A DNA stretch of 47,673 bases from Thiobacillus sp. (lineage in GTDB: Bacteria > Pseudomonadota > Gammaproteobacteria > Burkholderiales > Thiobacillaceae): NCBI GenBank assembly GCA_030680405.1, contig JAUXVT010000016.1, positions 1 to 47,673 of the forward strand. The letters run 5' to 3'. Of the stretch, positions 1 to 9,095 are shown one piece after another. Position 1 is the first letter of the stretch, and each line of letters opens with the position of its first letter. Position numbers and translations under genes: made by a program. The notes under the pieces were generated by a model, which saw nothing but the letters and a program-made list of their open reading frames with translations, was not told the origin of the DNA and ran no database searches.

Positions 1-1
1 G

Positions 2-514
2 CACCCTGGCCGGCAGTCTCAAGGAATGGCGGGTGGCAGCATGAGCCACCCGGCGAGGGACCCGCATAGCGGGATCGACGGCCAGGCGAATGCTGCCGGA
101 GGCCGATATGGAGCGGTCTGCATTGGTGTTATCCCGAGTGAGGCCGAACGCATGAGCCACCCGGCGAGGGGCCCGCGCAGCGGGATCGACGGTCAGGCGA
201 ATGCTGCCGGAGGTCGATGTGAGGTGGTCTGCATTGGCGTTAACCCGAGCGAGGCCGAACGCATGAGCCACCCGGCGAGGGGCCCGCATAGCGGGATCGA
301 CGGCCAGGCGAATGCTGCCGGAAGCCGCTTTGCCGTGGTGGCCGCGGATGTGGGTTCCGTGGTGCGCCCGGGCCGCGTGCGCAACCGCACCAAGACCGAA
401 CCGGAAGAGAAAGTCAAAAAACCGGCCGACGGCGTGCGCAAGAAGACGCCGCCTGCCCGCAAGGCGCCCGCACGCGGACGCTACGTCGACGAATACGCCC
501 GTCCGTCCGCCTGA
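2..514 (+). CDS. Partial reading frame: 37-codon tandem repeats plus Lys/Pro/Ala-rich basic tail
   Basis: The frame is open through the left edge and ends at TGA 512-514, so any protein begins outside the window. Its first part is two full in-frame copies and part of a third copy of a 37-codon unit (each beginning MSHPAR). After about base 330 it becomes a non-repeated tail rich in Lys, Arg, Pro and Ala, with PEEKVKK and KKTPPARKAPARGR, ending DEYARPSA. Basic low-complexity tails like this occur at the C-terminus of nucleic-acid-binding proteins, but no domain is visible and I do not recognise the gene. Another frame (bases 3-44) ends TLAGSLKEWRVAA-stop, its TGA overlapping the ATG at 41, so the upstream gene could instead stop there and the repeats would be intergenic. 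It converges on glnD with a gap of 18 bases. Confidence 0.4.
   Translation, partial: HPGRQSQGMAGGSMSHPARDPHSGIDGQANAAGGRYGAVCIGVIPSEAERMSHPARGPRSGIDGQANAAGGRCEVVCIGVNPSEAERMSHPARGPHSGIDGQANAAGSRFAVVAADVGSVVRPGRVRNRTKTEPEEKVKKPADGVRKKTPPARKAPARGRYVDEYARPSA
41..330 (+). repeat. 111-bp direct tandem repeat, about 2.6 copies
   Basis: Units begin with ATGAGCCACCCGGCGAG at 41, 152 and 263, a constant period of 111 bp (37 codons, frame preserved). Copies differ by scattered substitutions, for example cgcatagc against cgcgcagc. The third copy diverges after about base 330. Confidence 0.9.
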
Positions 515-517
515 CTC

Positions 518-533
518 GGGCGTGTACACGCCC
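518..533. terminator. 16-bp perfect palindrome between convergent genes
   Basis: GGGCGTGTACACGCCC reads the same on both strands and fills most of the gap between the left-edge frame and glnD, touching the last base of the glnD stop. It could form a hairpin in either transcript, but neither side has a run of T residues, so a terminator role is only a guess. Confidence 0.3.
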
Positions 534-3085
534 TATTGCAGCACTTCCCGTACGCGGGTTTCCAGCGCCTGCATCCCGGCCGGCGTGTCGAGACCAGCTC
601 CCCGAATCAGAAACGTGTCTTCGACCCGCTCGCCGAGCGTGTCGATCTTGGCGGCATAGACGTTTACGTCATGCTGCATCAGGGTTTCCGCCACCGCAAA
701 CAGCAAGCCGCCGCGATCTGCACAGGTGATTGACAGCATGTGGCCGTGCCCCTGCGCGTCCGCCTCCAGCCGTACCGTGGTCGGGTAGGGATGGTGACGC
801 TGGTGGCGCGACAGGCGGCCGCGCGGCACCGGCTGCATCGGGCGCGCGGGATCGAGGTCGCGCGCCAGTTCGTATTCCACAAAGCTCAGGAAGTCACGGT
901 AGTGAATGCCGCGATTGGCCAGGTCCATCACCTGGAAACTGTCGAGCGCGTAGCCATGCCGGGTGGTGTGGATTTTGGCTTCAAGAATGGTGTACTGGAT
1001 GCGCGCAAAAAAGCCGCAGATGCGGGCAAACAGGTCGGGGCGGTCGGGCGTGTAGACCAGCACCTGGATGCCTTCGCCGGCCGGTGACAGCCGCGCCCGC
1101 ACGACGGCGTCGGGGCGGTCGGTTCGGCGCCACAGCATGCGCGCCTGCCAGGCCATGTCGCGGGCGTCGAAGCGGACAAAATAGCGGGTGTCGAGGTGCT
1201 GCCACAGCGCATCGGCGGCGTCGTTCGGCAGGCCATAGAGCGCGAGGTTGACGCGTGCCTCGGCCTGCTTGGCGGCGATACCTGCCACCGCGTCGTCGCC
1301 GCCCGCCAGCTGGGCATGGGCTGCGTGATAGAGATCTTCCAGCAGCTTGCCTTTCCAGGCATTCCATACCTTGGGACTGGTGCCGCGGATATCGGCCACG
1401 GTCAGCAGATACAGCGCGGCCAGACGGCGAGTGTTGCCGATTTTGGCGGCAAATGCGGCGATCACTTCGGGGTCGCTGATGTCCTCTTTTTGCGAGGTGC
1501 GTGACATCACCAGATGCATTTCCACCAGCCAGGTGACCAGTTCGCTGTCGGTCTTGTCGAGGCCGTGCTGGCGGCAAAACCGCCGCGCATCGACCGCTCC
1601 CAGTGCGGAGTGATCGCCGCCGCGGCCCTTGGCAATATCGTGAAACAGCGCGGCCAGATACAGCAGTTCGGGTTTTTCAAAGGCGGCAATCAGCCGGCTG
1701 GCGAGCGGGAGCTCGTGCGCGAACTCCGGCACGGTGAAGCGCCGCACATTGCGCAGCACGGTCAGGATGTGCTCGTCCACGGTATAGACGTGGAACAGGT
1801 CGTGCTGCATTTGCCCGACGACGCGACCCAATGCCGGAATGTAACGTCCCAGCAAGCCATAGCGGTGCATGGCGCGCAGCGCCCGGGTGATGCCGACCGG
1901 CTGGCGCAGCAGCGTCATGAACAGGGCACGGTGTGTTGGATTGGCGCGAAAGGCGGCATCGATGCGGGTGCTGCCGCGCCACAGTGCGCGCAGCGTGGTT
2001 GGCTCGAATCCGGCGAGCGCCGGGTGCTGGGCGTAGACGATGAAGGCGCGCAGCAGGGCGTCGGGTTTGCGCTGGAACAGGTCGGGCTCGCGCGCTTCGA
2101 GCAGACTGGCGCGCAGCTGGAAATCGGCGTCGATCGGCAGCGGCGGCGCGGTCACCGGGAATAGCCGCACCCGCAGCGACTGGATGAGGATGTCATTGGC
2201 ACGCTGGATCAGCTTGGCGGCGCGGTAATAGCCCTGCATCAGGCGCTCGCCGGCGCGCTTGTTTGCGGTGGTGGCGAGCCCCAGGCGCTCGGCGAGTTCG
2301 GTCTGGTAATCGAAGGCCAGGCGGTCTTCACGCCGCCCGGCCAGGATATGCAGATGAATCCGCAGCGCCGATAGCGAGCGTTCCTCGCGCGCAATGCGGC
2401 GCGCCTCGGCCCGGGTCAGCAGTCCTGCGTGCGCGATGCCATTCCAGCCGCCGGCGATGCCGCAGGCCTGCGCCAGCCAGTGGATCGTATGCAGGTCGCG
2501 CAGGCCGCCTGGGCTGTCCTTCAGATTGGGCTCGAGTTTGTAGGCGCTGTCGTCGAAGCGCGCGTGGCGCGCCTGCTGCTCGGCGAGCTTGCCGTCGAAA
2601 AAATGCTGGGCGTCGAAATGCGCCCGAAAGCGGCGGCCGAATTCGTCGAAAAGCGCGGCAGCGCCCCACAGGAAGCGCGCCTCCAACAGGTTGGTTTCCA
2701 CCGTAATGTCGGCGTCAGCCTCGATGATGCAGGCCTCGATGGTGCGCACGCTGTGGCCGATTTCCAGCCCGACGTCCCAGCAGGCCTGCACCCAGTTTTC
2801 CAGGATGGCCTGCTGTTCGGCGGTAGGGTCGTGCGGCAGCAACAGCAGCACGTCTACGTCGGAGCCGGGGAACAGTTCACCGCGCCCGTAACCGCCGACG
2901 GCGGCGAGGCAGAAGCTGGCGGGCAGCAAGAGCCGGGTGCTGATTTCCGACAGCACTCCGTCCACCAGGGCGGTGTGGCGCGTCAGGTAATGGGCGGCAG
3001 CGGGTTTTTCAAGATAGGCCGCAGCCAGCGTCGCACGGCCCGATTTGAGTCGCTCGCGAAGATCGGCGAACGGCGGTGCGCTCAC
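533..3085 (-). CDS. glnD: [Protein-PII] uridylyltransferase / uridylyl-removing enzyme GlnD
   Basis: Bifunctional nitrogen sensor: it attaches UMP to the PII protein under nitrogen limitation and removes it when glutamine is high. At 850 aa it has the usual family length. The nucleotidyltransferase motif GGYGRGELFPGSDVD lies at about residues 64-78, with the catalytic acidic pair D76 and D78. The HD hydrolase motif FHDIAKGRGGDH is at about 481-492. Two C-terminal ACT domains (about 670-740 and 780-850) are expected to bind glutamine. The start ATG overlaps the stop of map by four bases, so the two genes are probably one transcript with coupled translation. The substrate gene glnB, with its Tyr51, lies in the same window at 25485-25823. 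Confidence 0.96.
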   Translation of the reverse strand: MSAPPFADLRERLKSGRATLAAAYLEKPAAAHYLTRHTALVDGVLSEISTRLLLPASFCLAAVGGYGRGELFPGSDVDVLLLLPHDPTAEQQAILENWVQACWDVGLEIGHSVRTIEACIIEADADITVETNLLEARFLWGAAALFDEFGRRFRAHFDAQHFFDGKLAEQQARHARFDDSAYKLEPNLKDSPGGLRDLHTIHWLAQACGIAGGWNGIAHAGLLTRAEARRIAREERSLSALRIHLHILAGRREDRLAFDYQTELAERLGLATTANKRAGERLMQGYYRAAKLIQRANDILIQSLRVRLFPVTAPPLPIDADFQLRASLLEAREPDLFQRKPDALLRAFIVYAQHPALAGFEPTTLRALWRGSTRIDAAFRANPTHRALFMTLLRQPVGITRALRAMHRYGLLGRYIPALGRVVGQMQHDLFHVYTVDEHILTVLRNVRRFTVPEFAHELPLASRLIAAFEKPELLYLAALFHDIAKGRGGDHSALGAVDARRFCRQHGLDKTDSELVTWLVEMHLVMSRTSQKEDISDPEVIAAFAAKIGNTRRLAALYLLTVADIRGTSPKVWNAWKGKLLEDLYHAAHAQLAGGDDAVAGIAAKQAEARVNLALYGLPNDAADALWQHLDTRYFVRFDARDMAWQARMLWRRTDRPDAVVRARLSPAGEGIQVLVYTPDRPDLFARICGFFARIQYTILEAKIHTTRHGYALDSFQVMDLANRGIHYRDFLSFVEYELARDLDPARPMQPVPRGRLSRHQRHHPYPTTVRLEADAQGHGHMLSITCADRGGLLFAVAETLMQHDVNVYAAKIDTLGERVEDTFLIRGAGLDTPAGMQALETRVREVLQ

Positions 3086-3891
3086 GCGGCGTGGTGGATG
3101 CGATCGGGGATGGCCGGGCTGCCGGCCGACAGGGTCAGCACTTCATGGTCACTTTCGGTGACCAGCACCGTATGTTCCCACTGCGCCGACAGGCTGCGGT
3201 CCTTGGTGACGATGGTCCAGCCGTCGGACATCTGGCGGATGTCGCGGCGGCCGGCGTTGATCATCGGTTCGATGGTGAAGGTCATGCCGGGCTCCAGTAC
3301 CAGGCCGGTGCCGGCCTTGCCGTAGTGCAGCACCTGCGGATCCTCGTGGAAATTGAGGCCGATGCCGTGGCCGCAGAATTCGCGCACCACGCTGTAGCCA
3401 TGGTTTTCGGCAAAGCGCTGAATCGCATGGCCGACGTCGCCCAGCCGCGCGCCGGGTTTGACGTGGGCGATGCCGACCCACATCGCTTCGTAGGTGATCT
3501 GGATCAGCCGCTTGGCCTGGATCGACACTTCGCCGACCGCGAACATGCGGCTGGTGTCGCCGTGCCAGCCGTCCTTGATGACGGTGATGTCGAGGTTCAC
3601 GATGTCGCCGTTTTTCAGCACCTTGTCGCTCGGCACGCCGTGGCAGACCTGGTTGTTGATCGAAGTGCAGATCGATTTGGGGTAGGGCGTGTGGCCGGAT
3701 GGCGCGTAATTCAACGGTGCCGGGATGGTGCCCTGCACATTCACCATGTAGTCGTGGCACAGCCGGTCGAGCTCGCCGGTGGTGACGCCGGGTTTGATAA
3801 AGGGCGTGATGTAATCGAGCACTTCCGAGCCGAGCCGGCCTGCTACGCGCATGCCCTCGATTTCGGCGCCGGTTTTGATGGTGACAGTCAT
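3082..3891 (-). CDS. map: Type I methionine aminopeptidase
   Basis: Cytoplasmic metalloenzyme that removes the initiator methionine from nascent proteins. The 269-aa product has the full set of type I pita-bread metal ligands at D101, D112, H175 (CGHGIG), E208 (TIEPM) and E239 (QWEHT), plus the substrate-side H84 in CHGVP. It is the first gene of map-glnD and is divergent from rpsB. The association of map with rpsB-tsf is common in proteobacteria and supports the call. The start at 3889-3891 gives the standard N-terminus MTVTIKTGAEIEGMR. Confidence 0.97.
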   Translation of the reverse strand: MTVTIKTGAEIEGMRVAGRLGSEVLDYITPFIKPGVTTGELDRLCHDYMVNVQGTIPAPLNYAPSGHTPYPKSICTSINNQVCHGVPSDKVLKNGDIVNLDITVIKDGWHGDTSRMFAVGEVSIQAKRLIQITYEAMWVGIAHVKPGARLGDVGHAIQRFAENHGYSVVREFCGHGIGLNFHEDPQVLHYGKAGTGLVLEPGMTFTIEPMINAGRRDIRQMSDGWTIVTKDRSLSAQWEHTVLVTESDHEVLTLSAGSPAIPDRIHHAA

Positions 3892-4126
3892 GGTGCGGGT
3901 AGGTGGGAATCAAAGGCGCATTCTAGCGCGGCCGGTGCACACCGAAAAAACCCTGCGCAAAATGTGGGCGAGAAAATGGAGCCCGCTGGCGTTCTCCGCT
4001 ATCCGCCGGACCGGGTGAGCGCCCGGCCGTGCGCGTTTACTGCATCGACGGCAGCGTGTTCCCGTTGCGCACCTGCTCGCGGTTTTTCGTGGCGATTATC
4101 GTTGCGCTGAGCGTCGCCGGCTGGAT

Positions 4127-4324
4127 GTGCGCCGTCACCATGCGGCTTGGAACGGATTCTCGGCGCGCGGGGTGGCCGCGGCATGTCTATCGGGTGTCAG
4201 CGTGCGCCAGCTGGCAGCGGCGCAGGGCTGGCAGGTGACGCTGCACGCACGCACCGGCGGCGGCCTGGCTGGAGATTCCATTGCGGCAGGCGGGACAGGC
4301 ACGCTGAGGGATGCTTCTTCTTGA
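4127..4324 (+). pseudogene. Possible remnant of a sensor histidine kinase C-terminus
   Basis: In the map-rpsB spacer, bases about 4200-4265 translate on the plus strand to VRQLAAAQGWQVTLHARTGG. This resembles the end of a histidine-kinase ATPase domain (the GLGLAIVR-x-LA-x-AHGG...V-x-L...GGG pattern). No G1/G2 box, H box or complete domain precedes it. A short hydrophobic stretch in another frame (FFVAIIVALSVAGW, about 4085-4126) might be the remains of a membrane segment. I read this as a decayed kinase gene, but the similarity is short and could be chance in GC-rich DNA. Confidence 0.3.
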
Positions 4325-4349
4325 AATGAAAGCCTTATCGAATTAGAAT
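4321..4349 (+). promoter_or_regulatory. Sigma-70-type promoter for rpsB-tsf
   Basis: TTGAAA (4321-4326), a 17-base spacer, then TAGAAT (4344-4349). Both hexamers are close to consensus at ideal spacing. The predicted start near 4356 would give a leader of about 118 nt before the rpsB ATG at 4474. This is the best-formed promoter seen in the housekeeping block. Confidence 0.75.
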
Positions 4350-4355
4350 TACGGG

Positions 4356-4473
4356 CTGTCCAGAATGGTTCGGACAAATTCGCACACCTGTTATTAAAGG
4401 GTGGCGGCGCGTTCAGACCAAAACAAGCGCGCGGCTGCTGACGGGTGGAGGCTCAACCCTTTAGGAGATTTTC
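4356..4473 (+). promoter_or_regulatory. rpsB leader with pairing that covers the Shine-Dalgarno region
   Basis: The leader carries a short hairpin, TGTCC (4357-4361) with GGACA (4372-4376). It also has a long-range complementarity: TAAAGGGT (4395-4402) pairs perfectly with ACCCTTTA (4456-4463), with an additional G-U pair. The latter runs into the AGGAG Shine-Dalgarno at 4463-4467. Autogenous control of rpsB-tsf by S2 through a structured leader is known in Escherichia coli; here a comparable role is inferred from structure alone. Confidence 0.5.
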
Positions 4474-5220
4474 ATGTCTGTCACCATGCGCCAAATGCTG
4501 GAAGCCGGTGTCCACTTCGGTCACCAGACCCGCTTCTGGAACCCCAAGATGGCCCCGTTCATTTTCGGAAATCGCAACAAGATTCATATCGTCAACCTGG
4601 AAAAAACGCTGCCGATGTTCCAGGAGGCGCAAAAATTCGTCCGTCAGCTGTCCGCCAACAAGGGCAACGTGCTGTTTGTCGGCACCAAGCGCGCCGCGCG
4701 TGACATCGTGCGCGAAGAAGCCCAGCGCGCCGGCATGCCTTACGTCGACAACCGCTGGCTGGGTGGCATGCTGACCAACTTCAAGACGGTCAAGCTGTCG
4801 ATCAAGCGCCTGAACGAACTGGAAGCCGCGCTGGCCGAACCGGGTCGTTTGTCGAAGAAAGAAACCCTCACCATGCAGCGCGAAGCCGACAAGCTGAACC
4901 GCAGCCTGGGCGGCATCCGCGAAATGGGCGGCGTCCCCGATGCGCTGTTCATCATCGACGTCGGCTACCAGAAGGGCGCCGTAGTCGAGGCCAAGAAGCT
5001 GGGCATCCCGGTGATCGGCGTGGTCGACACCAACAACAGCCCGGAAGGCGTGGATTACATCATCCCCGGCAACGATGACTCGGCGCGCGCGATTCGTCTG
5101 TACGCCCGCGGCATGGCTGATGCAGCGCTGGAAGGCCGCGCTCAGGTGGTCAGCGAAATCGTTGGTGGCGAAGAGTTCGTCGAGGTTGAAGAAGAAGAGG
5201 GTGGCGTCGCCGCTGAATAA
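4474..5220 (+). CDS. rpsB: 30S ribosomal protein S2
   Basis: Small-subunit ribosomal protein, 248 aa, with the typical S2 N-terminus ([20 protein letters not shown]) and the FVGTKRAA and [12 protein letters not shown] blocks. The C-terminus is an acidic run (about residues 235-248). A good AGGAG Shine-Dalgarno lies seven bases before the ATG. First gene of the rpsB-tsf-pyrH-frr group, with its own promoter and a probably regulatory leader. Confidence 0.98.
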   Translation: MSVTMRQMLEAGVHFGHQTRFWNPKMAPFIFGNRNKIHIVNLEKTLPMFQEAQKFVRQLSANKGNVLFVGTKRAARDIVREEAQRAGMPYVDNRWLGGMLTNFKTVKLSIKRLNELEAALAEPGRLSKKETLTMQREADKLNRSLGGIREMGGVPDALFIIDVGYQKGAVVEAKKLGIPVIGVVDTNNSPEGVDYIIPGNDDSARAIRLYARGMADAALEGRAQVVSEIVGGEEFVEVEEEEGGVAAE

Positions 5221-5239
5221 GCGCGACGCGCTGCAGCAT

Positions 5240-5260
5240 CGCCGGGATAGATTCCCGGCG
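5240..5260 (+). terminator. Hairpin in the rpsB-tsf spacer (first of two)
   Basis: CGCCGGGA (5240-5247), loop TAGAT, TCCCGGCG (5253-5260): a perfect eight-pair stem. No T-run follows directly. It may act as an RNA-stability or attenuation element between rpsB and tsf. Confidence 0.5.
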
Positions 5261-5271
5261 AACGTGTTTTG

Positions 5272-5295
5272 AGGAGGGGCGTTGGCCCCTCTTTC
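5272..5295 (+). terminator. Terminator-like attenuator upstream of tsf
   Basis: GAGGGGC (5274-5280), loop GTTG, GCCCCTC (5285-5291) followed by TTTCT: a stem of seven pairs, extendable to nine with one G-U, plus a short T-rich tail. An intrinsic terminator in this position would let only part of the rpsB transcripts read into tsf, as described for other proteobacteria. The T-tract is short, so termination is probably partial. Confidence 0.55.
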
Positions 5296-5324
5296 TGTAA
5301 ATGGAAACTGGATAGGAGCACGAA

Positions 5325-6197
5325 ATGGCAGAAATCACTGCAAGCATGGTCAAGGAGCTGCGCGAGAAAACCGATGCGCCGATGATGGACTGCAAGAAGG
5401 CGCTGTCGGAAGCCGGCGGCGACATGCAGAAGGCGGAAGAAATCCTGCGCGTGCGCTTCGGCAACAAGGCCGCCAAGAGCGCCAGTCGCGTGGCGGCTGA
5501 AGGCGTGGTGACGATTGCCATTAGCGCCGACGGCAAGTCGGCCGCCATGTTGGAAGTCAACTGCGAAACCGATTTTGTGGCGAAGAACGACGATTTCCTG
5601 GCGCTGTCGAACGCGCTGGCCGAGATGGTGCTGAACCAGAAGCCGGCCGACGTCGCCGCGCTGTCCGCGCTGCCTTACAAGGGCAGCACGGTGGAAGCCA
5701 TTCGGACCGAGCTGGTCGGCAAGATGGGCGAGAACATGTCGGTGCGCCGCTTCGTGCGCCTGGACGGGCAGGGCAAGTTCGCCAGCTACATCCATGGCAA
5801 CAAGATCGGCGTGCTGGTCGATGTGAGCGGCGACGAAGCGCTCGCGCGCGACATCGCCATGCACATCGCGGCGTCCAAGCCGAAGTCGCTGGATGCCTCC
5901 GGCGTGTCGAAGGATCTGATCGAGACGGAACGCCGCATCGCGATCGAGAAGGCCAAGGAAGCCGGCAAGCCGGAAGCCATGCTGGAAAAGATTGCCGATG
6001 GCACGGTGCAGAAATACCTCAAGGAAGTCACCCTGCTGTCGCAGCCCTTCGTCAAGGACGACAAGCAGAGCGTCGAGCAGGTGCTGAAGTCGAAAAACTC
6101 GCAGTGCCACGGCTTCATGATGTACGTGGTGGGCGAGGGCATCGAGAAGAAAGTGTCCGATTTCGCCGCCGAAGTGGCAGCGGCTGCACAGGTCTGA
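5325..6197 (+). CDS. tsf: Elongation factor Ts
   Basis: Nucleotide exchange factor for EF-Tu. The 290-aa product has the N-terminal UBA-like module ([20 protein letters not shown], then DCKKAL) and the exchange motif CETDFVAKN at about residues 81-89, whose TDFV contacts the EF-Tu G domain. Two core subdomains follow, then the C-terminal module. It is preceded by a GGAG-type ribosome site (TAGGAGCACGAA). The gene follows rpsB after a 104-base spacer containing two hairpins and is six bases from pyrH. Confidence 0.98.
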   Translation: MAEITASMVKELREKTDAPMMDCKKALSEAGGDMQKAEEILRVRFGNKAAKSASRVAAEGVVTIAISADGKSAAMLEVNCETDFVAKNDDFLALSNALAEMVLNQKPADVAALSALPYKGSTVEAIRTELVGKMGENMSVRRFVRLDGQGKFASYIHGNKIGVLVDVSGDEALARDIAMHIAASKPKSLDASGVSKDLIETERRIAIEKAKEAGKPEAMLEKIADGTVQKYLKEVTLLSQPFVKDDKQSVEQVLKSKNSQCHGFMMYVVGEGIEKKVSDFAAEVAAAAQV

Positions 6198-6203
6198 TCG
6201 GGG

Positions 6204-6917
6204 ATGGCGCCGGTTCGCCGCATTCTGCTGAAGCTCTCCGGAGAAGCCATGATGGGGCCGGATGGCTTCGGCTATCACGCTGAAACCATGGCCGGCTTTG
6301 TCGGTCAGGTTCGCGAGGTGGTGGCGCTGGGCGTTCAGGTCGGCATCGTGGTCGGCGGCGGCAACCTGTTTCGCGGCGCCACCGGCGCCCTGTCCGGGAT
6401 GAACCGCGCCACAGCCGATTCGATGGGCATGCTGGCCACCGTGATGAATGCGCTGGCCTTCAAGGATGCCCTGCAGCAGGCAGGCGTCGATGCGTGGGTG
6501 CAGACCGCGGCCCACATCGCGCATGTCGGCGAGGACTTCGATCGCGACGCGGCGGTGCGGCATCTGGAAGCGGGGCGGGTGGTGATTTTCGGCGGCGGCA
6601 CCGGCAACCCGTTCTTTACCACGGATACGGCGGCGGCCTTGCGCGCGGCCGAGATCGGCGCCGACCTGCTACTGAAGGCGACCAAGGTCGACGGCGTCTA
6701 CACTGCCGATCCGAAGAAAGACGCGAATGCCCGGCGCTACGAAAAACTTAGCTTCGACGAGGCGATCGCCAACAATCTGGCGGTGCTCGACACCGCCGCC
6801 TTTGCCCTGTGCCGCGAACAGAAATTGAACCTGGTCGTGTTCAATGTCTTCAAGCCCGGCGCGTTGAAGCGCGTGGTGATGGGCGAAAACGAAGGCACGC
6901 GCGTGACCTTAAGTTGA
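6204..6917 (+). CDS. pyrH: UMP kinase
   Basis: Phosphorylates UMP to UDP with ATP; bacterial PyrH is a hexamer of the amino-acid-kinase fold. The 237-aa product shows [13 protein letters not shown] at the N-terminus, [10 protein letters not shown], the [12 protein letters not shown] block, [17 protein letters not shown] and [13 protein letters not shown], all diagnostic of the family. A GGGG run just before the ATG probably serves as the ribosome site. It sits between tsf and frr with spacings of six and nine bases. Confidence 0.98.
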   Translation: MAPVRRILLKLSGEAMMGPDGFGYHAETMAGFVGQVREVVALGVQVGIVVGGGNLFRGATGALSGMNRATADSMGMLATVMNALAFKDALQQAGVDAWVQTAAHIAHVGEDFDRDAAVRHLEAGRVVIFGGGTGNPFFTTDTAAALRAAEIGADLLLKATKVDGVYTADPKKDANARRYEKLSFDEAIANNLAVLDTAAFALCREQKLNLVVFNVFKPGALKRVVMGENEGTRVTLS

Positions 6918-6926
6918 GGAGTTGAA

Positions 6927-7496
6927 ATGGCTGAAACCACCATCGCCGAGATCAAGCAATCCGCCGAACAGAAGATGGGCAAGACGCTGGAAGCGTTGAA
7001 AAACGATCTGGCCAAGGTGCGCACCGGGCGCGCCCACACCGGCATCCTCGACCACGTCATGGTCGATTACTACGGCAATCCGACCGCGATTCCCCAAGTG
7101 GCCAACGTGTCGCTGGTCGACAGCCGTACCCTCGGCGTGCAGCCGTGGGAAAAGAACATGGTCGCCAAGGTTGAAAAGGCAATCCGCGATGCCGATCTCG
7201 GGCTCAACCCGTCCACCTACGGCGAGATCATCCGGGTGCCGATGCCCTCGCTGACCGAAGAGCGCCGCCGCGATCTGATCAAGGTGGTGCGCAACGAAGC
7301 CGAGGGCGCGCGCGTCGCGGTGCGCAACATCCGCCGCGATGCCAATGGCACGCTGAAGGACATGGTCAAGGCCAAGACCGCAACCGAGGACGAGGAGCGC
7401 CGCACCCAGGACGAGGTGCAGAAGCTGACCGACAAATACACCAGCGAAATCGACAAGATGCTGGCCGACAAAGAGAAAGAACTGCTCGCAGTCTGA
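6927..7496 (+). CDS. frr: Ribosome recycling factor
   Basis: Works with EF-G to split post-termination ribosomes. At 189 aa it is the expected size (about 185). Conserved RRF features include the N-terminal helix [36 protein letters not shown], and the C-terminal coiled region with [25 protein letters not shown] ribosome site precedes the ATG (TTGAGGAGTTGAAATGG). Confidence 0.98.
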   Translation: MAETTIAEIKQSAEQKMGKTLEALKNDLAKVRTGRAHTGILDHVMVDYYGNPTAIPQVANVSLVDSRTLGVQPWEKNMVAKVEKAIRDADLGLNPSTYGEIIRVPMPSLTEERRRDLIKVVRNEAEGARVAVRNIRRDANGTLKDMVKAKTATEDEERRTQDEVQKLTDKYTSEIDKMLADKEKELLAV

Positions 7497-7519
7497 GCAG
7501 TCAGGCGAGCATATTCGGC

Positions 7520-8266
7520 GTGTCCACCCTGGCCAAGCAAGCGATTCCGGCAAGCGCTGATGTACCCCGACACATTGCCATCATCATGGATGGCAATGGC
7601 CGCTGGGCGAAGCGCCGGCTGATGCCGCGCGTGGCCGGCCATCGCAAGGGCGTCGAGGCGCTGCGCGGGGTGATTCGCGCCTGCGCCGAGCGCGGCGTGT
7701 CGCACCTCACGGTATTTGCCTTCAGTTCGGAAAACTGGCGGCGTCCGCAGGAAGAAGTCACCCTGCTGATGGAACTGTTCATGCGCGCGCTGGAGAATGA
7801 AGTTGCGCGGCTGCATGAAAACGACATCCGCTTTCGCGTCATCGGCGATCTGTCGGGCTTTTCCGGGCGCATCCAGACCTTGATCCGCGACGCCGAGGCG
7901 CTGACGCGCGACAACACCCGTCTTACCTTCACCGTCGCAGCCAATTACGGTGGACGCTGGGACATCGTGCAGGCGGTGAAAAAGCTGATGGCAGCCGGCA
8001 TGACTGCGGAAGACGTGAACGAGGCCGCGTTGGCGCAGCAGCTCAGCCTGGCCGAAGCGCCCGAGCCAGACCTGTTCATCCGCACCGGCGGCGAGCAGCG
8101 CATCAGCAATTTCCTGCTGTGGCAGCTGGCCTACACCGAGCTGTATTTCACCGACGCGCTGTGGCCCGAATTTGACGCGGCGGCGCTGGATGAGGCGATC
8201 GCCTCCTACCGTGCCCGCGAACGCCGCTTTGGCCGTACCAGCGAGCAGGTTCGAACCCCGTCGTGA
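7520..8266 (+). CDS. uppS: Undecaprenyl diphosphate synthase (cis-prenyltransferase)
   Basis: Builds the C55 lipid carrier for peptidoglycan and O-antigen by adding isopentenyl units in cis. The 248-aa product contains the catalytic motif [10 protein letters not shown] (D24), the HRKGVEALR block, [11 protein letters not shown] and the C-terminal [20 protein letters not shown]. The start is GTG at 7520 with no strong Shine-Dalgarno; it gives an N-terminus about ten residues longer than the conserved core, so an internal start cannot be excluded. It leads a lipid run with cdsA and dxr; dxr makes the precursor of its substrate. Confidence 0.96.
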   Translation: MSTLAKQAIPASADVPRHIAIIMDGNGRWAKRRLMPRVAGHRKGVEALRGVIRACAERGVSHLTVFAFSSENWRRPQEEVTLLMELFMRALENEVARLHENDIRFRVIGDLSGFSGRIQTLIRDAEALTRDNTRLTFTVAANYGGRWDIVQAVKKLMAAGMTAEDVNEAALAQQLSLAEAPEPDLFIRTGGEQRISNFLLWQLAYTELYFTDALWPEFDAAALDEAIASYRARERRFGRTSEQVRTPS

Positions 8267-8288
8267 CGGCATACCGGGCACCGCGTCC

Positions 8289-9095
8289 ATGACGCCGCTT
8301 TTCAGGCGGGTGCTCACCGCCGCACTGCTGTTGGCGGTGTTCGTGCCTGCCGTGCTGTGGGCGCCGGCGTGGGTGTGGGCGATCCTGATGGCAGGTGTAG
8401 TCGGCATGGCCGCTTACGAATGGGCACGGCTGAGTCATTTTCCGCCGCTATCTGCGTGCATCTATGCGATGTTGTTGGCGCTCTGTGCGTTAGCGTTGCC
8501 GCATCTCCTGGGTGCGGACTGGCCGGTTTTCCAGACGGGGCTGATCCTGCTGGCTATCGCATTCTGGCTGCTCGTCGCGCCGCTGTGGCTGCTGGGGCGC
8601 TGGCATGCCGCACCGGCATTTGTGCGCGCCGCAGTCGGTGCTGTGCTGCTGCTGCCAACCTGGGCGGCGCTGCTGTATCTGCATGCCCGCGGCCCCGGCG
8701 TGCTGCTGGGCGTGATGGCAATTGTTTGGATTGCCGATACCGCCGCCTATTTCTCCGGCCGGCATTTTGGCCGCCACAAACTCGCGCCCGTCATCAGCCC
8801 GGGCAAGACCTGGGAAGGCGTGGCGGGCGCGCTCGTCGCACTTGCACTGTATGTCAGCGTGCTGAGCGTATTCACCAAACTGCCGCTGCTGCCGTTGTTC
8901 ATCGCGGTGTCCGGGCTGCTGTATCTGTCGGTGCTGGGCGATCTGTTCGAATCCTGGATCAAGCGCGTCTCCGGGATGAAGGACAGCGGCGACGTGCTGC
9001 CCGGCCATGGCGGCGTGCTCGACCGCATCGACGCCCTGACGTCCACCCTGCCGATTGCCACGGGTATGCTGATGTGGCTTGAGCGCTCCGTATGA
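8289..9095 (+). CDS. cdsA: Phosphatidate cytidylyltransferase (CDP-diglyceride synthase)
   Basis: Integral membrane enzyme that makes CDP-diacylglycerol from phosphatidate and CTP, the branch point of phospholipid synthesis. Start chosen at ATG 8289 ([18 protein letters not shown]): a longer in-frame extension would overlap uppS and is not hydrophobic. The 268-aa product has several membrane segments and the family signature [18 protein letters not shown] followed by HGGVLDRID near the C-terminus. Its TGA overlaps the ATG of dxr (ATGA). Confidence 0.95.
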   Translation: MTPLFRRVLTAALLLAVFVPAVLWAPAWVWAILMAGVVGMAAYEWARLSHFPPLSACIYAMLLALCALALPHLLGADWPVFQTGLILLAIAFWLLVAPLWLLGRWHAAPAFVRAAVGAVLLLPTWAALLYLHARGPGVLLGVMAIVWIADTAAYFSGRHFGRHKLAPVISPGKTWEGVAGALVALALYVSVLSVFTKLPLLPLFIAVSGLLYLSVLGDLFESWIKRVSGMKDSGDVLPGHGGVLDRIDALTSTLPIATGMLMWLERSV

